Below are positions 1 to 13,139 of a stretch of 64,000 nt of DNA, piece by piece. Made by a program: the position numbers and the translations under genes. This stretch comes from Lottia gigantea. Taxonomy: Eukaryota; Mollusca; Gastropoda; Lottiidae. Every line of letters begins with the position of its first letter. Within the stretch, counting starts at the first letter, position 1. Where the stretch lies: the NCBI RefSeq assembly GCF_000327385.1, contig NW_008710245.1:1382381-1446380 (forward strand). Direction: 5' to 3'. The notes under the pieces were generated by a model. That model saw only the letters and a list, made by a program, of their open reading frames with translations. It was not told where the DNA came from and did no database searches.

Positions 1-861
1 TCTTATTTAAACACAAAAGTGTTAAATACTTAATCTGTTTATCTTGGCCAGGCTTAGAGTTTGGAGGAAACCATAACAGTTTATGTATGGTCATTCTAGT
101 CATTTGTCTTGTTTGATTTAATGATAATGTTAATAGCACCTCGAAAGGATTAAACGTGAGAATGAATATTCGTATCTTATTAACATGGAAAATAACCGGT
201 ACAAATTTGCTCCTTCTCATATCAGTCAGTGATGATGCATATTATTGTAACATTATCTATTATGTCTGCTAAATACAATTTCCTTTTTCTCGTGGCTCAT
301 TAAGACAATGGACAATTTATGAGACTATAAAACTAATGTCTGGAACTAGCTTTACCTCATCTTCACAATGTCAAGTTATTATAAACTTCGTACTTATATC
401 TAATAGTCACCTTTTTTGTATTATGGAAGTTTGTAAATGAAGTGATTTGATTGGATTGTGTGTTAGAGAATTCAGCTAATCAGAGGCCTCGATGGTAATT
501 CTACAGCCTTTCTGTCAAAGGCTCTGTATTGGTTGGCATGTATTCCGTGAATCATGCAGTGGCGGCACCACAACGCCCAATTGTACCCCCACTTTATTTT
601 CAACAAATCTAAATGTCTACCTTTTTTCTCCAAAATACATGTGAGAATGCACAAAATCAATTCATTTTTTCTAAAATTTTCATCAGAGATCCCTCTCAGA
701 TGCTCTATGAAAGGCTTGCAGCTATGTCGCCACCACGGAGTAGCTGAAAGTTGTAATAGCTTGACACTGTAAAGATGGCTTTACACCTTTCTTCATTGTT
801 CCATTCACCCATTTCAGGTCCAAATTATATGTGTCCAAGTTTAAACCTATATACTCTATTA
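1..861. other. Gene-free 5' flank
   Basis: No supported gene is visible in this stretch. Open frames are short, lack domain-like composition and overlap each other on both strands. A sequence beginning like a hAT terminus (cagtggcggc near 556) is present, but no matching right end was found, so no element is called. Confidence 0.5.
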
Positions 862-1310
862 TCTCTGATCACCTGATAGCAAAGTGTGATTGTGTTGTTA
901 ACCTTGCTTTAGAGAGTCTCTGATCCCCTGATAGCAAAGTGTGATTGTGTTGTTAACCTTGCTTTAAAAAGTCTCTGGTCTCCTGATAGCAAAGTGTGAT
1001 TGTGTTGTTAACCCTGCTTTAGAAAGTCTCTGGTCTCCTGATAGCAAAGTGTGATTGTGTTGTTAACCCTGCTTTAGAAAGTCTCTGGTCTCCTGATAGC
1101 AAAGTGTGATTGTGTTGTTAACCTTGCTTTAAAAAGTCTCTGGTCTCCTGATAGCAAAGTGTGATTGTGTTGTTAACCCTGCTTTAGAAAGTCTCTGGTC
1201 TCCTGATAGCAAAGTGTGATTGTGTTGTTAACCTTGCTTTAGAAAGTCTCTGATCACTCTGTTTAACCCTGCTTGAGTTAGTTTCTGATCACCTGCTTGA
1301 GAGAGTCTAC
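862..1310. repeat. 55-bp tandem repeat, about 7.5 copies
   Basis: The start word tctctg recurs at 862, 917, 972, 1027, 1082, 1137, 1192 and 1247, an exact 55-bp period. Each unit carries the core cctgatagcaaagtgtgatt and ends with a gttaacc-tgcttta block. The first seven units are very alike; the last is degenerate from about 1258 to 1310. Units vary at a few fixed positions (ctctgatc against ctctggtc, ttgcttt against ctgcttt), as in a minisatellite evolving by unequal exchange. No coding role is seen. Confidence 0.93.
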
Positions 1311-1363
1311 AAGGCTCAATGCATTCAAACTTGCGCGTGTCACATTTTCATCGTAAAAAATTA

Positions 1364-1714
1364 TTAATTAATATAAAAGCATAAATGATGATTATTGATG
1401 ACTTGGCTGAAAGAAATATTGATTGGATAGTGGTCTTTAATCTGAAATAATTGTAGTCTTAACCATTCTACGTAAGCCTTTTGTGCTCTTTTCAAAAAGA
1501 CATTATGGTCTATACGAGGCGTATTAACTAAGTAAACATTAACAATAATCGTTCTGTCTGACGGAAAGCTATTTCCGATAATTTGAAAGAAAAGTAGAAA
1601 GTCTGTGATATTTATCATAATGTCTCCGTTTGGTGATCCATCTTTTAAGTACACTATAGTGTCTTCCGAGAAGGTTAAGTCAGGTACCAATATAGGAATC
1701 AAGTAGACAGACAA
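1364..1714 (-). CDS. Possible orphan coding segment, 116 residues, unrecognised
   Basis: A minus-strand open frame whose composition looks more protein-like than its surroundings (mixed hydrophobic and charged residues, segments such as YLKDGSPNGD and RAQKAYVEWL). I do not recognise a family. No splice-consistent partner exons, promoter or poly(A) signal stand out, and the region is otherwise non-coding. It could be a real small gene, one exon of a larger minus-strand gene, or chance. Reported only because its composition is unusual for an intergenic frame here. Confidence 0.2.
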   Translation of the reverse strand: MSVYLIPILVPDLTFSEDTIVYLKDGSPNGDIMINITDFLLFFQIIGNSFPSDRTIIVNVYLVNTPRIDHNVFLKRAQKAYVEWLRLQLFQIKDHYPINISFSQVINNHHLCFYIN

Positions 1715-2591
1715 CCATGATTAATGGCGCTAAGTGTTGTCCGGAAACAGTCCTGACAAGAATTAGTCCAAGTGTTTATAATTACAATAACAGTTGGTGA
1801 TTAGATTAAGGAAAAGTCTTAGTAAATACTGTTGATGTCAGTAAGCTGATGTTTTCTACCTCCAAAGTGAAGAGCTGATAATTAACCATCTGGAGCAGCT
1901 TATATTTTGATCCTTCCTTGTAGAACACCACATAAATGATAGACACAATTGAGTATAGCACAAAAGCATTTGACATGGAGTGAAATTGTAAATTGACGTT
2001 TGAATAATTTGTCAAATTAGAATTTTTAATTCAAAGGCAATGGGTTTTATACATGGACCTGGTAGGGAAGATATCTATGGGTAAAATATTTTTGGACCTC
2101 TCTTAAATATGCTGTAGTCTTTGAATGTATTACTGTCTTCATTAGCCCACATGATTCAGAAAAGTAGGACGTAAAACTCCATTCATTTCATTTCAATTTG
2201 TATATACTAGTACTGATGCCTCCTGTATGAAAATGAATTAAACTAGGTCATTTATATTCTGTTAATTTTAGAACAGATGTGAATTTAGGTTGGCTGAAAC
2301 ATTCAAAATATCCAGAGCTTTCAGATAAGATATTTTCTCACCTGTGAACAAGATCTGTGATGGTTTAAAACAAATTTTCAGTGGTGATAGTTCTTATTAA
2401 TTGTAATATTGTCAAATTTTACATACCACAATGATATTGTTGGAAATGCTGAATATTACATGCTACTGCTTTACATGACGTCATTTGCTGCTTGGTTACG
2501 TTGAGCAAATGGTGGCTGAGGGTTCCGATCTCGATCGTTGTGAAAGTCTTATCATCTTAATCCTTAAGCGACATTTAGGGGTAGAGATCAC
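1715..2591. other. Non-coding stretch, nothing recognised
   Basis: AT-rich sequence with only short frames on either strand. I see no domain, repeat array or transposon end. Confidence 0.4.
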
Positions 2592-2749
2592 ATTAAATAA
2601 CGGAACACAATTTTATGGTATAATACTCCTTTTTATTACACACGATGTTTCAACAATCTACATTGTCATCTTCAATGTAGATTGTTGAAACGTCGTGTGT
2701 AATAAAACTAAGGAGTATTATACCATAAAATTGTGTTCCGTTATTTAAT
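2592..2749. repeat. Near-perfect 158-bp palindrome (foldback element)
   Basis: Left arm 2592-2665 and right arm 2673-2749 are reverse complements over about 75 bp with only a few mismatches, separated by a loop of about 7 bp. The outer ends are attaaataacgg and ccgttatttaat. Because each arm reads through in frame, similar peptide frames appear on both strands (2485-2688 plus, 2650-2841 minus). The shape is that of a foldback or MITE-type insertion, or a hairpin formed by inverted duplication. No transposase is present. Confidence 0.85.
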
Positions 2750-5700
2750 CTTATCATTATCTTGAATAAGTCATTTTCATTCATAATTCTGGTCAACCCA
2801 GCTACGGAATAGACATTTAAAACTAAGTCTTTAAACAGCATTCAGAAAACATAACATATTTGACTGTAGCAAGCTTCTTTTTAATTATCCAGTGGAAATG
2901 CAGTTATAATTGTTATTTCAGTTTATAACAGATGGAATAACAAGATAATAATAAATAATTATATTGATCAGCTGTCTTTCTTTACCTGTAATACACTTTC
3001 TTTCAAGTTAGAAATCAAAAGGAAACCTGTTGTCAATATACATAATCACATATACCTGGAAAAACAGCACAGGTTAGTTATTATAATCAAAGTGTGCATT
3101 ATATAGAAATATTCTTGAAGTAAAAACTCTTGCAGACTTGATAATAACCCTGATAAAATCAAATTTATTAAAAGAATATTAATGTTGAAGTGTATTTAAA
3201 TTGGTTACTGATTTAAAGATTTGTTTCATGCATGTGCTGTGTATTTTTATATGGTGTATGGAATAATATCATGGAGGTTTTTTGTCAGAATCATCATAAC
3301 TTTAAGATAATCTTGTACAGATAATTTACAGTGGGTTCCCTTATTTTAATTTATGAAAATTGAAATGGCAATACTTATATGAATAGAAAGTAGATGTGTT
3401 CTAATGACTTGGAAAAATACCAGTTTGTCTCGTATGTCCATAATTAATTTATAATTAGCTAAATTAGAAGAGAATTACCAGCAAAATTTCAATGAGTGAC
3501 CGATGCTTAATTTGACACAAAAATATAAGGAAAACCATCTTTAAGAACACAGCGTGGTTGATATTGTTGTATTCAAGATGTCGGTCATGAATTGATTTGG
3601 TTGTATCTCATGATGTTGACCTATATAATAGTGGCGGGTGTAGCACATGAAGCAGAACATGCTTACTCTTTTCGGAACACCTGATGGGCTAGCCCACTAT
3701 CACTCCTGATTTTGCCTTTCTTTGGGCAAGATTTTTGATGGAATTGTCATGCTTGTACAGATTTTATTAGCAGGAGAGATGAACACTTTAGTTATGATTT
3801 CAGTTGGTTGGTAGATGACAAGTTAACGTCTGCTTCCAGGTAAAACTGATATTGAATACTTGGTTGTTGTGATAGTTGACAGTATGATCAATTGCAAGGT
3901 TTGATAATGGAGAAATCTTCAGGTCTGGTCAAACTTCCTGACAAGAACAAGACTTGGTACTTAATGCTTAAATTATATTTAAAAGCACTGATCAGTTGTA
4001 GAAATTGCTATTGAAACTCTCATAGTGAAGTTGGCCTATTTTCGTTGCGTTGATAGTAACATCATCAAGTTTTCCTTAGATTTAATAATTTAATTATCTG
4101 TTCGTAAAAACCATTATCCCTTCATAAAAACCATAATTCATTCATAAAAACCATTATCTCATGAAATAAATGGACTTGGCTTTTAATGTAATTGTGTTAT
4201 TATATTATGGTCTGTTTTTAATAAATTATACAACAGATTTTCTGATTATCAACCATCTGGTTTCTATAAGACATAAATCATTTGTCAATATTTTTTTTAG
4301 AAATAAGAAATATAGCATAAATAGCATAGCATAGCATGAGTAATAAAATTGATCCTGCTTTGATATGTTCAGATAAAGCACAGAGCGTTAAATAAGATTT
4401 GTGAGTAAGAAATGAAGCATTCAAGATCAATAAGGAACTCAACCAAATGATGAACACTTGAACCAGTTCATGATTGGCAGGTGTTAAACTTGAACTTAGT
4501 GCAAAGTGAATCAATTGAACACCTTACTGATTGTCAGTTATTAAGTTTGTAGTCTTGTTTATTCAATGAGCCTAGGGAATTAAACTTTAGGCTTTAAAAA
4601 AGTTTTGAAGTCACAAATAGCCTTTTATTAAGTTTTGGTATTAGGGGGTGAGAGCTGATGCCAGGCCGACTCTCGAAAACACTGGCACAGGCATCAGAAT
4701 TTTTCTTTTTTCTTACATTGAGCAGGACTTGAACCACTGCACCTGGTATTTATAAAAATTAATGGTTCTGAATTCAACTTTCGATAGTCAAATGTAACAT
4801 CTTTAATAAAAGAAAAACAACATGCACCCAGTTGTTCCCCCATTAAATCAATCTGCCACTAATTTGTTGCGAGAGGCTGGCATCGCCAATGTATGCATAT
4901 CTGGCAAAGAATTGAATAGATTTCTCTTGTTCTGATCTGTAACCATTGTAAAATAGGGAATTCAGTCCATAAATTTATTGATTTGAATAGAAAATAATTA
5001 TCAAATTATCCTTGAACATTTTAAGAAATGGAAAGTTGTTGATGTCACTCAGCATGCTGTCCTGAAAAATCCCCTAAATTATTATTTGTTTGTTTGTCAT
5101 AAATTTTTTTTTTGATATGTTAATTTGCACTATTTTGCGTTATTGTTAGACATTTTAAACAATAATACCTGGCAATTTTCCTAGTAGAGCAGTGCAAATT
5201 TTATTAGTCAAGATCCAAAATAAAGTAGGCCACATATACTTCTGTTTTCATTTATAGAAAATACAAATGGTCTAACATTGTTCAGCTAATAGAATAGCCA
5301 TGATAGTGTTTTGATCATAATTGAATTTGTTAGGATTAATTTTAGGTCTGTATTAATGAGCGTCTGGAATGTTGATCAGGTTTTCTGGAATTTATTTCAT
5401 TATATAGTCATAGCAGATATTCTTTTTTAAGTCAATGTTCTATTATATTAGATCTTGGAATTGATTTTACTTATCCTTAGGAGTGGACTGAGTAGGTTTG
5501 GACCATCAGATAAACAGGTTTTCTAGGGCTGGACTCTCCCTGCAATTTTCGTATAAGACTTTGGAATTTACCAATGAATTTGTAGAGACAATATCAAATG
5601 GGGCCCTTGTATTATGTCCAGTGGTCTAAACCCTCAATACCCTTCTGCTTACTGTGCAGCTTCAATGCTTTGATCGTGATATTGAATAATAGTGAAAACA

Positions 5701-6046
5701 AAAATTTTGAAAGGCCAAAAACGAAGACATCCATATTTTCAATAATAATTTCAATTGCAGGGGTTCTTCCTACCACCTAGTTCTGGACAAATCCCCATTG
5801 CTTTTGATCATTCTTAAAGAAATCCTTTTTTAGATAGATTGAATGGATTATAATTAAGATCACTCTACAAACCAAAATTACTGAAAACCAAAGTACTCTT
5901 TCATCAAGACTGTTATTAATTCCAAAAATATCTGCAAGTTACCTTACTCTGCATAATATAATTCTAAGTAATGTCACAAACCTCTTACAATTTCTTGATC
6001 CCGTCTGATCTCCAATGGTCAAAATAAATTTATTTTTCTTTTAAAG
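2750..6046. other. Region upstream of MOCOS; first exon not found
   Basis: No confident gene. It contains a truncated copy of MITE-like family 1 (3331-3545) and a short 22-bp triplication built on cataaaaaccatta (about 4100-4160). The missing first exon of MOCOS (some 40-60 residues in relatives) should lie here or further left. I looked for an ATG-led frame ending in a good donor and found none convincing. Confidence 0.4.
3331..3545 (+). mobile_element. MITE-like family 1, internally shortened copy
   Basis: Starts gtgggttcccttatttt and ends aaggaaaaccatctttaag, imperfect inverted termini. The inner text (gaatagaaagtag, taccagtttgtc, aattaccagca, gagtgaccgat) matches the copies near 31.9, 48.0 and 59.8 kb, but about 100 bp of the middle are missing here. 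No coding capacity. Confidence 0.7.
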
Positions 6047-9000
6047 AGGAAGTGTATCTAGATCATGCAGCCACAACTCTTTATAGTAAAAGACAGATAC
6101 AAGCCTATCAAGAGGATCTATTGAGCCATGTTTATGGTAATCCACATAGTCGTTGTCCCAGCAGTCAACTTACAGCTGATTCTATTGAACAGATACGATT
6201 CAGGTTAGTAAACATTTCAAGAGGCTGGGATGGAAAAAACTTCTCATCGTTTTCCCTGTTTGCTACAGACTGTGCACTTTAAAAACATTAGGCTAAGGCT
6301 GCTGCCTTTTTATTTTCCCTCATTGCACACTACATGGCATTGCTTGTCTTCATTAGCCTAATTAGTTGCAGAAATGGAGGACGAAAAAGTCTATTCATTT
6401 GATTTTGAATATGATCGTAAGAAGCAATAAAGTGGGATATCATTATTATTTTTTCAGAATTCTCAGATTTTTCAATACCAATTCTAAAGAATACAGTGTA
6501 ATTTTCACATCAGGGTGTACAGGTGCCTTAAAACTTGTAGCAGAAACATTCCAATTTCATAGTGCTCATAGTAACTCTACAGACAATGACAGACGCCTTG
6601 AAAACTGTGTAAAGGTAGACAACTCTAATCACTCAGACTCAGACCTCAATAATGGATATTTCTGCTATTTATTAGACAACCATACATCTGCTCAAGGAAT
6701 GAGAGAACTTGCTGCCAAAAGAACAAAAAATATTCAGTGCCTTGATACCCCAGACCTTTCCAAATGTTTGATCTGTGATTTCAATGTGGTGAATGAGAAT
6801 TCCAATAATTTGTTTGTGTTTCCTGCTCAATCAAACTTTTCTGGTGAAAAATTCCCTCTTCAGTGGATTGAGGACTTCCATAATGGCCGAATGAAATGCC
6901 AAGAGAGAATTCCTGGTCAATGGTTTGTGTTATTAGATGCAGCTTCCTATGTCAGTACCTCATATTTAAATCTAGGCTTACATAAACCAGACTTTATAAC
7001 TTTATCCTTCTATAAAATATTTGGATTCCCTACAGGACTTGGTAAGAAATCATATTACATTTATTTTAACTCAACTGTTTTACAGATTGAACTCTCTGTT
7101 ATATATACATATATGCAGATACAGTCTTGACAAATCAGACTATGCTATCTTAACCTCGTTCTAATGTTTGTGGTTGAAATGCAACTAGTTCAGTTTCAAC
7201 CACTCCTAACCTCCAGTGATTGATTATGTTTAAGGTGCTCTGCTGGTGAAAAATGACAGTAGTTATATTTTACATAAAGAATATTTTGGTGGAGGTACAG
7301 TAGCTGTGAGTTCTGCTCAACACAGGTTCCATATTTTCAGAGAAAATATTTCTGAAAGGTAACGTTATTCTGGAAGATAATTACCGGTACTCACATTGGT
7401 CAAGGGAAGAGGTTCTGGTGAACATGCAACAGAAGAGGGTCAGGTCCCTGATAAGCTGTATTTTCTAGCGTATAAACCAATTAAAGCACTGTATTTACAA
7501 ACTTCAATGACAGAAAATTGGCAAATAATGTCAAGGTATTGGAAATAATAAATAGCTTAGGATTGTGAAGATGGGTAATGTCAAATCCGTCCAAATTCCA
7601 TACTCTGACACATGGTAGTCTTGATCACAACTGTCTGACAATATACGTATATATAACTGGATGATCAGGAGACATATAACCTGTTGATTATTCAGAGGGT
7701 ATAGGCTATTAAAATGCCACAATTAACTGGTTAAGGGTCACAGTTCTATTTCATTTTCTATACACAGATTTGAAGATGGAACACTGCCATTTTTAGACAT
7801 AATAGCTTTAAGACATGGATTTGATGCAATAGAACAGTTTGGAGGTAGATATTATTATTTTAGATTGTATACATTTTTTGGTACATCATAGATCTTACTA
7901 TGCATAAGGTTACAGCAAATTTGTGTTAAAGACTCAGCCCAAAAGTTTGAAATAGTATGCATGCAAGGTCAATTTGTTTTTCTTGCACACTGTAGGACAT
8001 GCTTGTCTCCATACAGCCCAGTGAAGAACACAGTGCAGAAAAGTGTATAACTTCAATTAATTTCATCTGCACTATCTTTGACTTTCCATTGTCCTTCAGG
8101 AGGAATCCATAATGTATCCCACCATACATTTACCATTGCTCAGTATTTACACCATCATCTATGTCAACTGTATCATTATAATGATACACCATTAGTAGTT
8201 ATTTATGGTAATGGTAATTTTAGTGATATTAATACTCAAGGTGCTATTGTGAACTTTAACTTGAAAAGATGTAATAGTGAATTTATTGGTTTTGCAGAGG
8301 TAAGAATAAGCATCTATAGCAATTATTAAAGTTTGGTGGAGTCTCTAAAGGAACTGTGTTAACTAAATGAATGTATGAAGTCAGAATCTATCTTAGGACA
8401 GATTGAGATAGATTTTAAACAGTAATGCATATTGAAAGGGAGAAAGTTCTCGTTTATTCTCGGACTGTCAGCAAAGATTTTCTGAAAAGAGCAGTCTGAT
8501 CTGTTAAATCACCCCTTATAAAACAAATTTTAGAAATCTTTTCACGTTTTTTTAGAATGTGCTTAATATTAAGTAATTTGCATATTGCCCCTTGAAGGGA
8601 TATGGTCCCTTAATATAGCTCTCTAAGATTATAAAAAAGACTTTTACAGAATGGAATTTTCCTTCAGAAAAAAATTATTGGTATGCTTACAGGTGGACAA
8701 ACTAGCACAATTACATAAGATACATCTTCGTACTGGTTGTTTCTGTAATGTGGGAGCCTGTCAAAAATATCTTGATATAACATTACAACAATTACAAGAT
8801 AATTTTAAGGTACCAGTAGATATCCTATCATAGCATCATGAAATAGTCCCAACTGTCATTCATTATGGCCTTGCCTACTGAAGTCTGAATTTTTTATTAT
8901 TTTCATCTTGGGCTCCCTGACTGATTATCTGTACCCATTTACAGCTAGATTGACTAAATGGCAGATAATAATCTACTGAGATTAGAACCTACAACCACCA

Positions 9001-12000
9001 TTTATATGACATAACCAAGCAAGTGATTTCATGCAAATATTCTTACAATCTAGACAACTGATGGATGATGATCATACCAGCATAAACAAGCAGAAAGCAT
9101 ATCTATCTAGAAAATGCTTGAAGGAGAGGCCAAAAATGAGAGGTGTCTCTCATTGTGAGTCCGAATATTGGGAGCTACCAGAGGCATTCAAATGACCTGA
9201 GATGAGGGCTTAATGTTCCCTTCAAAATAACCTTTTACAGGCATGAGGGGAGGGACATGGCCCCCTAAATATCCTACTTATAAGTATACTTTTTTAGGAA
9301 GGTCATGTTTGCGGTGATGATAAAGATCTTATTAATGGTTTACCAACAGGATCAGTTAGAATATCATTTGGATACATGTCAACATTGGAAGATGCTCAAA
9401 AAAGTCTCCAGTTCTTGGTAGATTGTTTTCTTGAAGGTTCCTATCCACTTCAAAAACTCTTTAAAAAACCAAAACTCAAATTGCAGCAGAATCAAACTAT
9501 GAATGAAGAATCAAAACCCATATTACAGAAGAATCAAACTACAGATGAAGAATCAAAACTCAAACTGCAGAAGAATCAAACTATAAAAGAAGAATCAAAA
9601 TATGAAACTCAAAATATCCTGAAAATCTCAACAGACTCAAAATAACCCTCAAAAGCAGACGACAGAAAAAAATGATGATGTCATCAAAAAATGTGATGAA
9701 AAGACTAGACTGTTGACTAACATATTTCTATATCCGATCAAATCTTGTGGTGCGTTTGAGGTAGGTTACATATTTAAATAGATAATGATTCTCTGCACTT
9801 TATACAAGAGATATTTTCAACCTTAGAAATCTTATACATTGCCATTGCATCTTTACACAATGTGATTTTTTGTGACAACTGCTCTGCTCCTCAGATAGTC
9901 TACTATGGTGAAAAAGAGATTTGATATCTGATACAAAATGCAAACGAGATATTATTATTCTGTTCAAACTATCAAAAAAATAATCCAATCAAATCAACTG
10001 ATTATGCCCAAGATGTCAAAATCACATGATGTAAATGTTGTCAAAATGAATTCTTCATCTGATTAAAATAGTAGTCAATCATGTTAACTGCCATATTGAA
10101 TGTGTTCTTCTGACGTCAGCTGAAAAGAAGGATTTTGGTGTTGTAGGTTAGTGAATGGGAGATAACTAGTAAAGGTTTACTCTATGATAGACATTGGATG
10201 ATAGTCAGTGAAGCTGGGGTTACTATAAGTCAGAAACGGGAACCAAGATTATGTCTAATTAAACCATTCATTGATTTACACAATAACTCAATCTATCTTC
10301 AATACCCAGGTGAGATTTCAAAATTAAATGAGAAGGAGAAAAGAAAAATTTAAACTTTTTTACAGGGTCCTGTCTGCCAGCTGGTCCTTGTCCAAACCCT
10401 ATTGGCAATGATCTTTCTTGGATTATCCTTAGGCTATCCAATTGCTGCTCGGTTGGTTGGTATTAAGATGAAAAATGACTAGATTTTCACGTTTGGAACC
10501 AATGACCACCATTTGTTCAATGTAAGCTAGAAAATGACCTCAAGAATGATGTCTTTGGGTATTATTGTTGATGCTATTTTGATTTAAAATATACAGGAAA
10601 ACAAACTTTAAAAAGAAGCTATTAGTGAAAATGTTACTATATTACATATATAGGAGACATCATGTTGTAACAAGCATGACCTTCATGATCTCTACCCTTT
10701 TCAGAAATGCCAGAACTATGTTTGTCATTAGATTGTAACCAAGGAAACAGTTTTACTGGAGAGATTTGTACTAATAAAGTTTGCGGTGATAAGTAAATGG
10801 CAGTTAAATATTCTATTTCAAAAATCTGTATCAATCTTGTCCCCTCAAATATCATATTTTCGAATTTTGTTTTGTCTTTATTAAGGATTGTCTTGATTAG
10901 AAATCCAGCAAATGTCATGAAAGAACTAGTCTTGCAACAATCTGAAATAGATATCCTGCTTGCAAAGCCTTGCATACTTAGACATTTTGCCTTGCTTTCA
11001 CCCATAATGGTGAATTACAAAAAAAATATTTGAGTTTTTGCCTGTAACTTTCGCTTGTATTTTTTTGTCACTCCAAAATTTTGCTGAGCTCTAAAACTAC
11101 TGTATTGTAGAGTTGAGATGTATGATTTTGGTGATGAAGCTGGTGATTGGATCAGTTTAGCTATAAATAGATCAGGTTGTCGTCTGCTTCAACATAAAGC
11201 AGATCATTTTAGAAAATGTAAATTGAAGGATTCATCATCAGGTAAGAAAACAGACTATTTCTATGTAATGGACATCTGAAATATCATTGTATTGTATCAT
11301 TAGAATCTAAAGGGTATATAAAACGAATGATGGTTGTGGGTTCTCATTGTGGACAGTGTTTGAAAACAACTTAGCAGTGAATGGGAACAGACATTCTTGG
11401 AAAAGGACAAAGCCAAAAGGTTTGGTAAAGATGAATAATTTGTTCCTATTTACTTACTTAAATTGTTCAAGCTTTTTTCGGTGAAGGCAAATATTGAGAA
11501 TTGTGTATCCCCATAACTTGTTCTTTTTTGAATGTTGAGAGTCAAGATGTATCCATCTGACTACTCTGTTGGAAATTTCAGATGCAGTTTCCTCTACAGA
11601 GTTATCATTAGCTAATGAATCTCAGTTTCTGTTAATCAGTAGACAAAGTATAAAGGCTTTATTGAAAAAAATGTCTGAAGAAAATAGTTTGAATTCTGAA
11701 AATGGAAAGGAAGATAATGAACAACCATTGACTATGCCAGGTAAGATTATCTTATTACTAAAATAGTCAACAAACTATCGAAATATACCAAACTCTTAAC
11801 TTTAAATTGGGCCCTACAGGTTTTTAACAATATCCCATTAAATGGTTGGTGCAAATCAGCCACAAGAATGCTTATCCATCCTCTGATAGAGGTCTTGGAG
11901 GCTTGTTGCCTGGTGGAGGATCAAAATTATATAGAATGGTTTATGGGGATTTGCTACAATATTATGCTTCTTTTATATATGCTATCTTACTAGGTTTCAT

Positions 12001-13059
12001 ATATATCATAATAAAATATTGTTTATCATTGTCTGGTAAACTAGTTGATATATGAATATCAATAGTTTATACCTTTCAGATGAAGAGAATATCATGAAGA
12101 GATTCAGAGCTAATTTTGTTATTGGTGGTGGTTTGTGTTTTGAAGAAGATAACTGGTCTGATATTTCTTTAGGCAATAATCAAATGAAGGTAATTCAATA
12201 TGTAAAAACTTCATTCTAAACCAGCATGTCATAGAATTGGATGAGTTCGTTTCAGTTGTATGTTACCCATGGAATTCGATAATTAATAAAAATGCTCCAT
12301 TGTAAGTCTCTTGAACCAATTTCTTCAACGTTTATTTCATTAAAATGCAAATCTTAATGTTTCATTTTGTGTGTTTTTGGGTGTTTCCACATGCTATCCA
12401 TAATCTGAAGAAATGGTTATACATCTTACGTTCTGGGTCATGCAATATTAAACCAATTAAATGCTCTGCATTATAACTAGCAAAGTATACAATTTTTATT
12501 CTAGAGTCAAGGTGGATGTAGTCGATGTCAAATGATTTGTTTAGATCAGAATACTGGAAATAGAAGTAAGGAACCATTAAAAACATTAGCTGTATGGAGG
12601 GGAAGAATGGTAAAATTTAAGTCATGTAATAAGGAGCTACAGCAATATTTGTTTTCTTTATTTCTAGTGTCTTGATGAAATTCATGGGGAAACTGAGAAT
12701 TTTTGTTTACATGATTATGTTAATCAGAAATTTTGTCTATCAAAAATAAATAATTTTACAAGAGGTTGCTAAATCTTAAGTAGTACAAAAACATGATTTT
12801 AGTAATGTAACTTGATTTTGATACAGTTTATCAAAGCTATTGAACATTATTAAGATAGTGAATGTTTGCAGTATTTTTTAATAATCAATATTAGCTGACA
12901 ATTAGTCACTTACTTATTATCTTGCTCCTCTTAATATTATAATTGTAAAATTTTTTTTTGCAAAAGGTACCATTTGGTATACATCTTAGAATGAAGATAT
13001 TATCAGAAAATAGAAATATGGTGTATGTTGGTGATGAAGTAAAAACATCCAGTCACTGA
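6047..13059 (+). CDS. MOCOS: Molybdenum cofactor sulfurase (MOCOS), first exon missing
   Basis: MOCOS adds the terminal sulfur to the molybdenum cofactor of xanthine dehydrogenase and aldehyde oxidase, taking it from L-cysteine. Exons seen: 6047-6203, 6458-7041, 7235-7358, 7768-7844, 8100-8299, 8693-8809, 9298-9760, 10147-10309, 10705-10792, 11111-11241, 11582-11740, 12080-12189, 12505-12609, 12967-13059; all introns are GT-AG and in phase. The N-terminal NifS-like domain shows [25 protein letters not shown] (the PLP lysine) and [14 protein letters not shown] (the persulfide cysteine). Then [15 protein letters not shown], the linker, [25 protein letters not shown] and the C-terminal MOSC part with [11 protein letters not shown] and [14 protein letters not shown]. 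About 857 residues are covered against 888 in human. Odd: the linker in exon 9298-9760 carries a 42-bp coding repeat and a +1 frame change near 9620-9645, either an unrecognised short intron, an assembly error or a real frameshift. Confidence 0.95.
6240..6335 (+). repeat. Fragment of dispersed SINE-like repeat (family 4) in MOCOS intron
   Basis: Contains tgctacagactgtgcac followed by a ttaggctaaggctgctgcc segment, matching 38225-38310. It sits in the first visible MOCOS intron. Other relatives are near 34.4 and 41.3 kb. Confidence 0.5.
9475..9600 (+). repeat. 42-bp coding tandem repeat in the MOCOS linker
   Basis: Three units encode the pattern LQ(K/Q)NQT-x-x-EESK ([27 protein letters not shown]). 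The unit is 14 codons, so copy-number change keeps frame. It lies in the poorly conserved linker between the NifS-like and MOSC halves, where length variation is tolerated in this family. Confidence 0.85.
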
Positions 13060-13139
13060 GATTTTCAATTCTTTTTCAATACAAAATGGGTTATTATATC
13101 ATATTATATTACAATGTAACTTAAGTAATCAAAATGCAT

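Noticed and set aside
2485-2841. Two frames with the same LNNGTQFYGIILL peptide on opposite strands
   Set aside because: Both arise from the arms of the palindrome at 2592-2749.
4640-4760. Possible tRNA or tRNA-derived SINE (ggttcaagtcc-like B box on the minus strand)
   Set aside because: No correctly placed A box and no cloverleaf could be drawn.
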